Positions 38,190-48,944 of a DNA stretch of 64,000 nt are shown piece by piece. Where the stretch lies: assembly GCF_024764835.1 (NCBI RefSeq), contig NZ_JALIGE010000069.1, forward strand, positions 231,066 to 295,065, given 5' to 3'. Every line of letters begins with the position of its first letter. Positions within the stretch are counted from its first letter, which is position 1. The DNA comes from Scandinavium hiltneri. Its GTDB lineage: Bacteria > Pseudomonadota > Gammaproteobacteria > Enterobacterales > Enterobacteriaceae. The position numbers and the translations under genes are program-made. The notes beneath the pieces are model-generated. The model saw only the letters and a list, made by a program, of their open reading frames with translations. It ran no database searches and had not been told where the DNA came from.

Positions 38190-38417
38190 CTGGCTTTGCG
38201 CAGCGAGACCTGTGTATGCCGATTCTGCAACATGGCCAGACGCTCTATGTAAGGAATGTCTTTGTCCGCGAGACAGAATGCGGCGTCCACACAGGCTCGC
38301 GCATAGGCCGCAGCGCTTCACGTCGCCCATTGCGCGTATCATCAGACTGAGCCAGGCCATTTCTCGCGAAAATCCAGGCGTCGTAATTTATAATTTTTCG
38401 TTATGTGTTTTTAGCCC
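38190..38417. other. Intergenic region with possible degenerate reading frames
   Basis: Between pdeR and yciZ no intact gene is evident. The minus strand carries protein-like stretches in different frames, such as AAFCLADKDIPYIERLAML followed by QNRHTQVSLRKAS and a stop near the pdeR end, and a separate ATG-led frame about 60 codons long. These could be pieces of a decayed gene or chance openings. Confidence 0.3.
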
Positions 38418-38492
38418 ATGACATTTTCCGCTTCTCTTTTGTCCCCTTTTTTTGCATCATTGATTTTTCTTACTTTTCTCTCAGGATTGCCT

Positions 38493-38675
38493 ATGTCAAA
38501 CCTCGATGCGCGCCAGTTAGCTCAACGTGTTGATACCGTACTGGATATTCTGGTGGCGGGTGATTACCACTCTGCAATTAACAATCTCGAAATCCTGAAA
38601 GCAGAGCTTTTGGCTCAGGCGTCCGGTGAGCTGGAACAGAAATCAACTCAGCCTAAATCCCCTTGGGAAATTTAA
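38493..38675 (+). CDS. yciZ: UPF0509 protein YciZ
   Basis: 60-residue homologue of E. coli YciZ, conserved in LDILVAGDYHSAI.NLEILKAELL and the C-terminal PWEI. Function unknown. AGGA precedes ATG 38493; upstream in-frame codons encode a non-conserved hydrophobic run and are not used. It lies 18 bp before yciT. Confidence 0.85.
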   Translation: MSNLDARQLAQRVDTVLDILVAGDYHSAINNLEILKAELLAQASGELEQKSTQPKSPWEI

Positions 38676-38693
38676 AACAGTAGTGACCTTGAT

Positions 38694-39443
38694 ATGAACG
38701 CCCGACAACAATCTATTTTGCAAATGGTGATCGACAAAGGCCGCATGAGCGTTGCCGATCTCGCCCTGATGACCGGGGTTTCAGAAGTAACTATCCGTCA
38801 GGATCTGAATCTGCTGGAAAAACAAAGCTATCTGCGCCGTACTCATGGTTTCGCCGTGCCGCTCGACAGCGAAGACGTCGAGACGCGAATGATGAATAAT
38901 TTCTCGCTCAAACGTGAACTTGCCGCCTGGGCTGCCCGTCTGGTCAGCCCAGGCGAAACGGTGTTTATCGAGAACGGCAGCAGTAACGCCCTGCTCGCCC
39001 GCGCGCTCGCTGAGCAACCGGGGATAACCATCATCACCGTCAGCAGCTACATTGCGCATCTTCTGAAAGAAACACCGGGCGAAGTGATTTTGCTCGGGGG
39101 CATTTATCAGAAGAAAAGCGAAAGTATGGTTGGTCCTCTAACCCGCCAGTACATTCAGCAGGTGCATTTCAGTAAAGCCTTTATCGGGGTGGACGGTTGG
39201 CAACGTGATACCGGCTTCACCGGTCGCGATATGATGCGTGCGGATGTGGTGAGCGCTGTGCTGGATAAAGAGTGTGAAACCATTGTGCTGAGCGACAGTT
39301 CGAAGTTTGGTGCGGTTCATCCTTATCCGCTTGGCCCAACGCAGAAGTTTAATCGAGTCATTACCGATGATGGCCTCTCTGCCGATCATCAGCATCTGCT
39401 CGAACACTCCGGTTTAACGGTAGACATCGTTAAACGTCCGTGA
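38694..39443 (+). CDS. yciT: DeoR-family transcriptional regulator YciT
   Basis: 249-residue DeoR/GlpR-type regulator: N-terminal helix-turn-helix (MSVADLALMTGVSEVTIRQDLNLLE) and a C-terminal sugar-phosphate-isomerase-like sensor domain (ENGSSNALLARAL ... VGPLTRQYI). E. coli YciT has been linked to osmolarity-responsive genes; its ligand is unknown. Followed by a terminator. Confidence 0.92.
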   Translation: MNARQQSILQMVIDKGRMSVADLALMTGVSEVTIRQDLNLLEKQSYLRRTHGFAVPLDSEDVETRMMNNFSLKRELAAWAARLVSPGETVFIENGSSNALLARALAEQPGITIITVSSYIAHLLKETPGEVILLGGIYQKKSESMVGPLTRQYIQQVHFSKAFIGVDGWQRDTGFTGRDMMRADVVSAVLDKECETIVLSDSSKFGAVHPYPLGPTQKFNRVITDDGLSADHQHLLEHSGLTVDIVKRP

Positions 39444-39446
39444 GAA

Positions 39447-39471
39447 AAGCCCCCGTCCTCGGGGGTTGCTT
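39447..39471 (+). terminator. yciT terminator
   Basis: CCCCCG-TCCT-CGGGGG stem followed by TTGCTTCTTT just after the stop codon. Confidence 0.8.
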
Positions 39472-39551
39472 CTTTCCGCATAATATTCTGCTTAAATATT
39501 CCACGGCCCGATATTTCCATTCTGTTTCATTCTTCAACACCCTGTCATATC

Positions 39552-39565
39552 TAGGATTCTTCTGA
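39552..39565 (+). promoter_or_regulatory. Putative RcsB box upstream of osmB
   Basis: TAGGATTCTTCTGA matches the Rcs box consensus KMRGAWTMWYCTGS at 13 of 14 positions. It lies about 200 bp upstream of osmB, a gene under Rcs and sigma-S control in E. coli. The remainder of 39472-39766 holds no gene. Confidence 0.5.
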
Positions 39566-39766
39566 CGCACCAATTAAGATTTTTTACCTCCCGCTTCTCG
39601 CCCGGCAACGTAAAATTAATGTTAGCGATATAACAGGAAGTGACTATCACTTGCGTGATTTTAGTAACACCTGCGCAACACAACTCCATGAACGCCACAC
39701 GGTTTCCCTCCGGGACTAAACTGAATGTAGGCACTTTCGTGGAGATATTATTCAGGAGAGAACTTT

Positions 39767-39985
39767 ATGACTTCAATGAGCAATAAAATGACCGCAGCCG
39801 TGCTGGCTGCAACGCTGATCATGTCCCTGAGCGCATGTTCAAACTGGTCCCATCGTGACCGTAACACTGCTATCGGTGCGGGTGCCGGTGCTGTAGGTGG
39901 CGCGGTTCTGACTGATGGTAGTGCGCTCGGTACGTTGGGTGGCGCGGCAGTGGGTGGTATTATTGGTCACCAGGTCAGTAAATAA
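39767..39985 (+). CDS. osmB: Osmotically inducible lipoprotein OsmB
   Basis: 72-residue outer-membrane lipoprotein. The lipobox LSAC places the lipidated Cys at about residue 24. The mature part is a Gly-rich glycine-zipper segment (AIGAGAGAVGGAVL ... GTLGGAAVGGIIGH). Induced by osmotic and envelope stress in E. coli. Ribosome site GGAGAG. Confidence 0.93.
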   Translation: MTSMSNKMTAAVLAATLIMSLSACSNWSHRDRNTAIGAGAGAVGGAVLTDGSALGTLGGAAVGGIIGHQVSK

Positions 39986-40055
39986 TTCCCTTTCGGGAAA
40001 CAATAAAGAAAACGATATTCAGATCTGACTTACGCACACTCATTTTATCTGTAAA

Positions 40056-40083
40056 AAAGGCCACGCAAATGCGTGGCCTTTTT
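40056..40083 (+). terminator. Bidirectional terminator osmB/yciH
   Basis: AAAGGCCACGC-AAAT-GCGTGGCCTTT stem flanked by A6 on the left and T5 on the right, between convergent osmB and yciH. Confidence 0.88.
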
Positions 40084-40105
40084 ATTTCTAACGACAATAC
40101 TGACG

Positions 40106-40432
40106 TTAACCGCCCGCCAGTTTGACCTTCATGCCTTTGGCTTCCAGCAGTGATTTAATCAGGTCGCGCTTATCGCCCTGAATCTCAATCACGCCGTCTT
40201 TCAGCGCCCCACCGCAGCCACATTTTTTTTTCAGTTCTGCGGCAATTTTCGCAAGTTCGGCATCATCGGCATCAATGCCGGTAATCAAACACACACCTTT
40301 GCCTTTACGCCCACTGGTCTGGCGCTGAATGCGCACAATGCCGTCGCCTTTTGGGCGCTCGGCAGCCACTTTCGGTTCGTCAATTCGACCACTGTCGGTG
40401 GAATACACCAGACGGCTGTTGGAATCGTTCAT
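40106..40432 (-). CDS. yciH: SUI1/eIF1-family protein YciH
   Basis: 108-residue bacterial homologue of eukaryotic initiation factor 1, with the core VRIQRQTSGRKGKGVCLITGI and KKKCGCGGALKDG. In vitro the E. coli protein discriminates against non-canonical initiation complexes and it has been tied to stress translation. Its start overlaps the pyrF stop by one base, so both come from one transcript. Confidence 0.93.
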   Translation of the reverse strand: MNDSNSRLVYSTDSGRIDEPKVAAERPKGDGIVRIQRQTSGRKGKGVCLITGIDADDAELAKIAAELKKKCGCGGALKDGVIEIQGDKRDLIKSLLEAKGMKVKLAGG

Positions 40433-41157
40433 CAGGCCTCCTTTGTAAGCGATGCGTTAATCTGACGCAGCGTTTGCGCCGGGTCAGCTGACTGAGTCAC
40501 CGGGCGTCCAATCACCATATAATCAACACCTGCCACCTGCGCCTGTTCTGGGGTCATGATCCGACGCTGATCGCCCGCATCGCTGCCCGCAGGACGAATG
40601 CCCGGAGTAATCAGTTTAAATGCCTGGCCCAGTTCCTGCTTGAAGCGTACGGCTTCCTGAGCTGAGCATACAACGCCATCCAGGCCGCAGCGTTGGGTTA
40701 ACGCTGCCAGCTTCGCTGCGTGATCCGCCGGAGAAAGCGAAATGCCCAAATCCTGTAAATCGCTGGCTTCCATGCTGGTCAGAACGGTGACGGCAATCAG
40801 CAGTGGCGCATCTTTGCCAAATGGCAGCAGCGCTTCGCGAGCGGCGGTCATCATGCGGGCCCCGCCGGAGGCGTGAACGTTCACCATCCAGACACCTAAA
40901 TCAGCGGCAGCGGCAACCGCATGCGCAGTGGTGTTAGGAATGTCGTGGAATTTCAGGTCGAGGAAAATATCAAACCCGCGCTGTTGCAGGTCTCGCACAA
41001 GCTGTGGCCCAAACAGCGTGAACATCTCTTTGCCTACTTTCAGACGGCAGTCGCGCGGGTCGATACGATCGACGAAAGCCAGCGCTTTGTCGCGATTATC
41101 ATAATCAAGGGCAACAACTACGGGCGAGGAAGTAACAATACGGGATTCAGACGTCAT
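40432..41157 (-). CDS. pyrF: Orotidine-5'-phosphate decarboxylase
   Basis: Converts OMP to UMP, the last step of de novo pyrimidine synthesis. 241 residues with the catalytic Asp/Lys tetrad region in DLKFHDIPNT and the phosphate-binding VIGRPVTQ. ATG 41157 matches the family start and follows AAGG; a longer reading frame upstream is not conserved. First gene of pyrF-yciH. Confidence 0.95.
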   Translation of the reverse strand: MTSESRIVTSSPVVVALDYDNRDKALAFVDRIDPRDCRLKVGKEMFTLFGPQLVRDLQQRGFDIFLDLKFHDIPNTTAHAVAAAADLGVWMVNVHASGGARMMTAAREALLPFGKDAPLLIAVTVLTSMEASDLQDLGISLSPADHAAKLAALTQRCGLDGVVCSAQEAVRFKQELGQAFKLITPGIRPAGSDAGDQRRIMTPEQAQVAGVDYMVIGRPVTQSADPAQTLRQINASLTKEA

Positions 41158-41350
41158 GACCAGACCTTCTTGTTGTGGGCCGCAACCGGCGTAAAAACGG
41201 TAAACGGCGTGCATTCTACCTGCGACAGCGTGAAATTGACAGGCTGCATTTCCCCGTTTTCACCTGCCAGGCGATGGGGGGCTCGATGCAACAAACGGTG
41301 TGTCGCAAATCCAAAAGTATGTTGTAACTAATGTGTCGGTTTTTAAAAAA

Positions 41351-42520
41351 TTACTGGCCGTCGAGGCCGCGAATAGGTTTGACCGAGGACCAGGCCCGGC
41401 AGGAAGGACAGTGCCAGTAAAGCGTGTAGGCGGTGAAGCCGCATTTCTGGCAGCGATAGCGCGGTTTGCTGCGTACCTGTTCGCCAACCATGTCACGCAG
41501 CACCATCAAGCTGTCTTTCGCGCGCCCTTCTTCCGCTTCATTGAGGTGGTAATCCATTAATTTATGGAACACACGCATGGTCGGGTGGCGCTGAAGTTGG
41601 CGGGTGACGTAGGTTTGTGCGGTATCTGCGCCTTCGCGCTGTTCCATGATTTGCGCCAGCATCAGTTCAGCGATCGCACCGGTATTCTCTTCCACCGCAC
41701 GACGCAGGAAGTGTTCCCACTCTTCGTCTTTGCCGAGTTGCTGGTAGCAGGTTTGCAGCATTTCCAAGGTTTCGCTGACCAGTTCACGGTCTTGATCGAT
41801 AACGCGCTGCAGTGATTCCACCGCTTTGGCGTAATCACCATTGGCCATAAATACCCGGCCCATCATGATGGACACGCGTGCGCTATTGCGATCGGCAGCT
41901 GCGCCCTTTTTCAGCAACGTCATGGCTTTATCCGTGTCGCTGTTGCCCATTTGCTGCAGGGCCAGTTCGCACCAGAAATGGGCGATTTCAGGACGGTGCT
42001 TTTCTTTTCCGAGTTTGACCAGACGCTCCGCGACGTCGATGGCTTTTTGCCAGTCGCTGGTCGCCTGGTAAATTTGCAGCAGCTGCTGAAGCGCGCTAAT
42101 ACGGAATTCAGTTTCATCCACCAGTTGGCTGAACATGTCTTCTGCGCGGTCATACAGACCCGCAGCCATGTAGTCACGGCCCAACTGTTGCACTGCCAGC
42201 AGACGCTGGTCGTAGGTCAGCGAGGCGCTTTCCATTAAGGTTTGGTGAATGCGAATAGCGCGGTCGACTTCACCACGCGAGCGGAACAGGTTGCCGAGCG
42301 TCAGGTGCGCCTCGACAGTGCCGGTATCCTCTTTGAGCATGTCGAGGAACAGGTCCACCGCTTTGTCCTGCTGATTGCTGAGCAGGAAGTTAACGCCCGC
42401 GACGTAGTCACGGGAGAGGCGGCTAGCATCGTCCTGTTTGGACTGTTGTGCACTTCTGCGGCCCATGTACCAGCCATACGCGGCGGCAACGGGCAAAAGC
42501 AGAAACAACAACTCCAGCAT
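41351..42520 (-). CDS. lapB: LapB (YciM), lipopolysaccharide assembly regulator
   Basis: 389-residue inner-membrane-anchored TPR protein. A short N-terminal helix (LELLFLLLPVAAAYGWYMG) is followed by about nine TPR repeats and a C-terminal rubredoxin-type metal site (CQKCG ... CPSC). It hands LpxC to FtsH for degradation and so sets LPS synthesis. It lies 6 bp after lapA in a two-gene operon. Confidence 0.96.
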   Translation of the reverse strand: MLELLFLLLPVAAAYGWYMGRRSAQQSKQDDASRLSRDYVAGVNFLLSNQQDKAVDLFLDMLKEDTGTVEAHLTLGNLFRSRGEVDRAIRIHQTLMESASLTYDQRLLAVQQLGRDYMAAGLYDRAEDMFSQLVDETEFRISALQQLLQIYQATSDWQKAIDVAERLVKLGKEKHRPEIAHFWCELALQQMGNSDTDKAMTLLKKGAAADRNSARVSIMMGRVFMANGDYAKAVESLQRVIDQDRELVSETLEMLQTCYQQLGKDEEWEHFLRRAVEENTGAIAELMLAQIMEQREGADTAQTYVTRQLQRHPTMRVFHKLMDYHLNEAEEGRAKDSLMVLRDMVGEQVRSKPRYRCQKCGFTAYTLYWHCPSCRAWSSVKPIRGLDGQ

Positions 42521-42526
42521 AGAAAG

Positions 42527-42835
42527 TTATTCCTTCACCGCCGGAACGACCGGCGTAGGCGAAGCGGGAGTAACCGGGGTCATTTGCTGCTCAAGGCGTT
42601 TAATTTTGCGCTCTGCGCGCAGCAGTGAGACGCGAGTACGCAGCCAGAACATGCCGCAAATCAGCCAGCCGATGGCAAATCCAGCGGCAAAAAGCACCGC
42701 TAACAGAGTGGAGATCCGAAACTCCCCTTGCGCCAGCAGATAGTTAAAAGTGACCTGCTGATCGTTTTGCGCGCCAAGGGTGACGGAGACAACGAAAATC
42801 GCCAACACCAATAAGAAAATGAGTAAATATTTCAC
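42527..42835 (-). CDS. lapA: LapA (YciS), inner-membrane protein
   Basis: 102-residue protein with two membrane helices (about 3-22 and 42-66) and a C-terminal coiled coil with a Pro/Val/Thr-rich tail (TPASPTPVVP). Partner of LapB in LPS assembly. Confidence 0.94.
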   Translation of the reverse strand: MKYLLIFLLVLAIFVVSVTLGAQNDQQVTFNYLLAQGEFRISTLLAVLFAAGFAIGWLICGMFWLRTRVSLLRAERKIKRLEQQMTPVTPASPTPVVPAVKE

Positions 42836-42986
42836 ATTACTTCCCGTTATGTGGTTTATGTGAATAAATCATGTTCGATCTTTCGCTTCCAGCCTTATAA
42901 AGTACCATCTTCGCCGCAACGGCGAAACTGTCAAGCGTGCTGCCAGCTATGGATTTGTGGGCGGAAACGATTGAAATCAACCTGCG

Positions 42987-43751
42987 TCACTCTTCAGACT
43001 CGCGGTTTCGGATTTCCCTTGCTTCTTCTCCCGGCGGCGTCAACGGGCCACAGAGTTTTTGCGCAAGCCAGGTGGCGAGTGTCACCAGAAGCCAGGACAT
43101 CAGGGTAGCGACCACTAAATCGCGCGGCCAGTGCATCCCCAGCAGCAACCGGCTGCCCATTACCGCTGTCGCCCACACCAGCAGAACCGCGATGGTTATT
43201 GTGCGACGACGTGGCCACAACAGCCCCACGCCCAGCAGCGCCCAACTGGCAGCAAACATCGTGTGGCCTGACGGGAAGGCAAATCCGGTCTCTTTCTGCC
43301 AGTGATGCCGTAAAAACGCGGGTAAATCATTTTTATCGGCCAGCTGTTGTTTCACTAAGTGTGCCCGATCTTTACGCTTTAAAGTGTAGAACTCCTCCAC
43401 CGGCACCTGCTGCGTTTTTTCCAGCCAGATAACAAACGGTCTTGGTTCCTGGACCCGGTCCTTCACCCAGGATTTAGCCCCCTGACCGATAAGAATTGCC
43501 GCAGCCAGGATCGCAAAGAGCGTTAAGGCGGCGCGCAGGCGAAAACGCAGGCACCACAAAAACCAGGCGCAAAGAATGACATGCGTGATGATGCCCCACG
43601 GCTGCGTCACGGTTTCTGTTACCCAGTAGAGCATCTTCAACCACCAGGCATTGTGTCCAGGTTGCCACGTCCAGCCGGAAATCCATACTGCAACCGGCAT
43701 CACGAGTAGCACGGCGGCTCCTGCCGTGGTTCGTCTGGCGATAGAAAGCAT
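42987..43751 (-). CDS. pgpB: Phosphatidylglycerophosphatase B / undecaprenyl-diphosphatase
   Basis: 254-residue inner-membrane PAP2 phosphatase acting on phosphatidylglycerol phosphate and undecaprenyl diphosphate. The three PAP2 motifs are seen: KDRVQEPRP, PSGHT and GMHWPRDLVVA. ATG 43751 is chosen because it gives the E. coli length and a proper distance from GGAG; an adjacent ATG three bases upstream is too close to it. Divergent from ribA. Confidence 0.94.
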   Translation of the reverse strand: MLSIARRTTAGAAVLLVMPVAVWISGWTWQPGHNAWWLKMLYWVTETVTQPWGIITHVILCAWFLWCLRFRLRAALTLFAILAAAILIGQGAKSWVKDRVQEPRPFVIWLEKTQQVPVEEFYTLKRKDRAHLVKQQLADKNDLPAFLRHHWQKETGFAFPSGHTMFAASWALLGVGLLWPRRRTITIAVLLVWATAVMGSRLLLGMHWPRDLVVATLMSWLLVTLATWLAQKLCGPLTPPGEEAREIRNRESEE

Positions 43752-43930
43752 CATGTCTCCTTTTTCCTTAAACATCACAATCATAACTGAAAAACGCCAT
43801 AACGGTGAAAGAGGCTGAATTGTGCGCTTAAGCAGCAGACAACCGTCAGCCATTAGGTGAAGCCCCGGCATTGTGGCAAAATAGGCGCAAACAGAAGGCA
43901 CATGCATGCCGATATAATCTGGAGAATCAC

Positions 43931-44521
43931 ATGCAGCTTAAACGTGTGGCAGAAGCCAAACTGCCAACCCCCTGGGGCGATTTCCTGATGGTGGGCTTTG
44001 AAGAACTGGCAACCGGGCAAGATCACGTCGCCTTGGTGTTCGGCGATATTTCTGGGAAAACACCGGTGCTGTCGCGCATACATTCCGAATGTCTGACCGG
44101 CGACGCCCTGTTCAGCCTGCGATGCGACTGCGGTTTCCAGCTGGAAGCAGCGCTGGCGCACATCGCTGAAGAAGGTCGCGGTATTTTGCTTTATCATCGT
44201 CAGGAAGGTCGTAACATTGGGTTGCTGAATAAGATTCGCGCCTATGCGTTACAGGATCAGGGCTATGACACCGTGGAAGCGAATCACCAGTTGGGCTTTG
44301 CCGCCGACGAACGTGATTTCACCCTGTGTGCGGATATGTTCAAGCTGCTGGGGGTGGATGAAGTACGTCTGCTGACCAACAACCCGAAAAAGGTCGAAAT
44401 CCTGACCGAAGCCGGGATCAACATCGTTGAACGCGTGCCGCTGATTGTCGGCCGCAACCCGAAGAACGCACATTATCTCGATACCAAAGCCGCCAAAATG
44501 GGCCATCTGCTTGGCAATTAA
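43931..44521 (+). CDS. ribA: GTP cyclohydrolase II
   Basis: First step of riboflavin synthesis, GTP to 2,5-diamino-6-ribosylamino-4(3H)-pyrimidinone 5'-phosphate. 196 residues as in E. coli, with zinc ligands Cys54, Cys65 and Cys67. ATG 43931 follows GGAG with good spacing. No FMN riboswitch is seen in the 180-bp upstream region. Confidence 0.96.
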   Translation: MQLKRVAEAKLPTPWGDFLMVGFEELATGQDHVALVFGDISGKTPVLSRIHSECLTGDALFSLRCDCGFQLEAALAHIAEEGRGILLYHRQEGRNIGLLNKIRAYALQDQGYDTVEANHQLGFAADERDFTLCADMFKLLGVDEVRLLTNNPKKVEILTEAGINIVERVPLIVGRNPKNAHYLDTKAAKMGHLLGN

Positions 44522-44527
44522 TTCTGC

Positions 44528-44549
44528 GGCGGTGCCTGCGGGCACCGCC
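44528..44549 (+). terminator. ribA terminator hairpin
   Basis: A perfect 9-bp stem GGCGGTGCC-TGCG-GGCACCGCC directly after the ribA stop. The following TCTCC is a weak U-tract. Confidence 0.6.
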
Positions 44550-44611
44550 TCTCCAGCATGAACCTGTTGATTGTGCCTGTGCCTGTGCCTGAACGGGTGT
44601 AAGGTCGAAAC

Positions 44612-44659
44612 ATGAATAGCACGCGTATCTCCCTCACTTCTCGTTGGTGGCAGCCTTAA
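44612..44659 (+). CDS. Trp-codon leader peptide of trpS2
   Basis: A 15-codon ORF, MNSTRISLTSRWWQP, with AAGG seven bases before the ATG. Two adjacent Trp codons (44645-44650) lie three codons before the stop, as in E. coli TrpL, whose GWWRTS end has the same layout. It ends 103 bp before a tryptophanyl-tRNA synthetase gene. A ribosome stalled at these codons when charged tRNA-Trp is low would alter the RNA structure that follows. Confidence 0.75.
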   Translation: MNSTRISLTSRWWQP

Positions 44660-44716
44660 TTTAGGCCGCCTGATACCCCTTTATCTTTTTTTAGTTCAGG
44701 CCGCCGGAAGGCGTCC
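44649..44716 (+). promoter_or_regulatory. Candidate attenuator with three mutually exclusive hairpins
   Basis: Hairpin 1:2 pairs 44649-44656 with 44663-44670 (GGCAGCCT/AGGCCGCC, one A-C mismatch). Hairpin 2:3 pairs 44664-44673 with 44696-44705 (nine pairs, one mismatch, 22-nt loop). Hairpin 3:4 pairs 44699-44705 with 44710-44716 around a GGAA tetraloop, with one mismatch. 1:2 excludes 2:3, and 2:3 excludes 3:4, the classical attenuator topology. No U-tract follows 3:4; the only T7 run (44686-44692) lies in the 2:3 loop. The mode of output is therefore unresolved. Confidence 0.6.
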
Positions 44717-44762
44717 ACTCTGTCAACAGAACCGTCTCCGGTGGTCAAAACAGGAGCTTTTG

Positions 44763-45782
44763 ATGACACATCCAACCGCGACATCTCATTGTATTTTAAC
44801 CGGCGACCGCCCAACTGGCCCATTACATCTAGGCCACTACGTGGGTTCACTGCGCCAGCGCGTTGCGCTACAGCAATTGCATCCGCAATTTGTTCTGATT
44901 GCCGATTTACAGGGTTTGACCGATAACGGCTCCCGGCCCGAAAAAATCGCCAGTAATATCCTCGAGGTGATGGCCGATTACCTGGCGGTGAGCATCGATC
45001 CGCTCCGGACCACTATTTGCCTGCAATCCGCCCTTCCCGCGCTCGCAGAACTGACGATGCTGTATATGAACATCGTCACCGTTTCACGCGTGGAGCGTAA
45101 TCCAACGGTCAAACATGAAATTCAGCAGAAAGGCTTTGCCCGCTCGCTGCCCACGGGATTTTTGGTCTATCCCATCAGCCAGGCTGCCGATATCACCGCG
45201 TTCGGCGCTGACCTTGTGCCTGTCGGTGACGATCAGTTACCGATGATTGAGCAGACCAATGAAATTGTGCACAAGATGAACAGCCTGATGAGAGCCCCGG
45301 TTCTGCGTCACTGTCAGGCCTTACTGAGCGCCACCGGACGCCTGCCGGGCATTGACGGTTCAGCCAAAATGTCGAAATCCCTCGGCAATACGTTGACGCT
45401 TTCCGCCAGCGAACAGGAGATCCAGCGCGCCGTTAGCGCGATGTATACCGATCCCTCGCATCTGCGCATTAGCGATCCGGGTAAAATTGAAGGCAACGTT
45501 GTGTTCACTTACCTCGATGCGTTCCATCACGATTGCGAAAAAGTGGCGGAGATGAAAGCGCACTATCAACAAGGGGGACTCGGTGACAGACAGTGCAAGA
45601 ATGAGCTGGAAGACTGCCTGCAGACACTGCTGGCCCCTATTCGCGAACGCCGTCAGCAGCTGAGTGCCGACAAAGAAACGCTGCTGGGAATATTGAAGCA
45701 AGGCAGTGAGAAAGCCCATGAGCATACGCAAAAAACGCTGCTTGCCGTTAAACGCGGACTAGGTCTACCGGTGATGTTCTGA
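44763..45782 (+). CDS. trpS2: Second tryptophanyl-tRNA synthetase (TrpS2-like)
   Basis: Class I synthetase of 339 residues that charges tRNA-Trp. The HIGH motif appears as HLGH near residue 20, the adenylate-binding AADI and VPVGDDQ segments are present, and KMSKS is at 202-206. It is clearly different from the housekeeping E. coli TrpS, which lies in the dam region, so this is probably an additional enzyme. Second TrpRS enzymes in other bacteria are known for resistance to inhibitors such as indolmycin; that role is only a possibility here. Start ATG 44763 follows AGGAG. No good sigma-70 promoter was found between 44550 and 44610. Confidence 0.85.
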   Translation: MTHPTATSHCILTGDRPTGPLHLGHYVGSLRQRVALQQLHPQFVLIADLQGLTDNGSRPEKIASNILEVMADYLAVSIDPLRTTICLQSALPALAELTMLYMNIVTVSRVERNPTVKHEIQQKGFARSLPTGFLVYPISQAADITAFGADLVPVGDDQLPMIEQTNEIVHKMNSLMRAPVLRHCQALLSATGRLPGIDGSAKMSKSLGNTLTLSASEQEIQRAVSAMYTDPSHLRISDPGKIEGNVVFTYLDAFHHDCEKVAEMKAHYQQGGLGDRQCKNELEDCLQTLLAPIRERRQQLSADKETLLGILKQGSEKAHEHTQKTLLAVKRGLGLPVMF

Positions 45783-45808
45783 GCTATCACGCCCGGTGAC
45801 GCTGCGCT

Positions 45809-45842
45809 TGCCAGGCCTACAGTGGGGTCCGTAGGCCTGGCA
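45809..45842. repeat. REP-like hairpin between trpS2 and acnA
   Basis: A perfect 12-bp inverted repeat TGCCAGGCCTAC/GTAGGCCTGGCA with a 10-nt loop, followed by GGCATTTTT. It resembles enterobacterial REP units (GCCTAC...GTAGGC) and lies between convergent genes, their usual place. It may also terminate both. Confidence 0.65.
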
Positions 45843-45868
45843 TACTTGCGCCGCTGGGCATTTTTGAG

Positions 45869-48544
<2,676 letters not shown>

Positions 48545-48684
48545 AGCTCCTCCTTAATGACAGGGATTGCGATACCCTGATGCTCCTCAGGGTCTGTCTA
48601 TAAAGATAACACAACCACAACGTAACGCTTTGATAACAACCCAAATTGATAAATGGCAGGGAAACGTGACAGGCAAAAGACAGT

Positions 48685-48708
48685 AAACCCGGCGTAAGCA
48701 CCGGGTTT
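48685..48708 (-). terminator. ymiC terminator
   Basis: AAACCCGG-CGTAAGCA-CCGGGTTT stem just downstream of ymiC on the minus strand. Confidence 0.65.
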
Positions 48709-48717
48709 ATCAGAGGA

Positions 48718-48816
48718 TTATTTGATGAGCATCCAGACTAGCTGGCACCAGAAAAGGACTGAAAGTGTAAAGGCTCCAATCCATGACCAGTATTTCAGGT
48801 TACGTTTCGTATTCAT
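48718..48816 (-). CDS. ymiC: Small membrane protein, YmiC-like (32 aa)
   Basis: MNTKRNLKYWSWIGAFTLS... is a 32-residue single-pass protein. It closely resembles, as I remember it, E. coli YmiC (NMKYWSWMGAFSLSMLFW), which lies in the same acnA-cysB interval. AGGTG precedes the ATG. Function unknown. It is downstream of yciX and ymiA on the same strand but separated by about 130 bp. Confidence 0.7.
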   Translation of the reverse strand: MNTKRNLKYWSWIGAFTLSVLFWCQLVWMLIK

Positions 48817-48944
48817 TATATTAACACCTATAGTTATTCATTCTGACTGCCTATTCAGGCAGTGGTCTCATTGCTGTGGTGTATTTATTAACGAGTACAA
48901 AAACGAACGTACTGCAAACTCGCCGAAAACATTCTGTTGAATGA

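Noticed and set aside
43752..43930. Possible FMN riboswitch upstream of ribA
   Set aside because: The region is short and lacks the conserved RFN element blocks; in enterobacteria that riboswitch precedes ribB, not ribA.
44550..44611. Trp repressor operator or sigma-70 promoter before the trpS2 leader
   Set aside because: No symmetrical TrpR-type site with CTAG cores and no properly spaced -35/-10 pair were found; the GTGCCT triplet at 44573-44590 is only a short tandem repeat.
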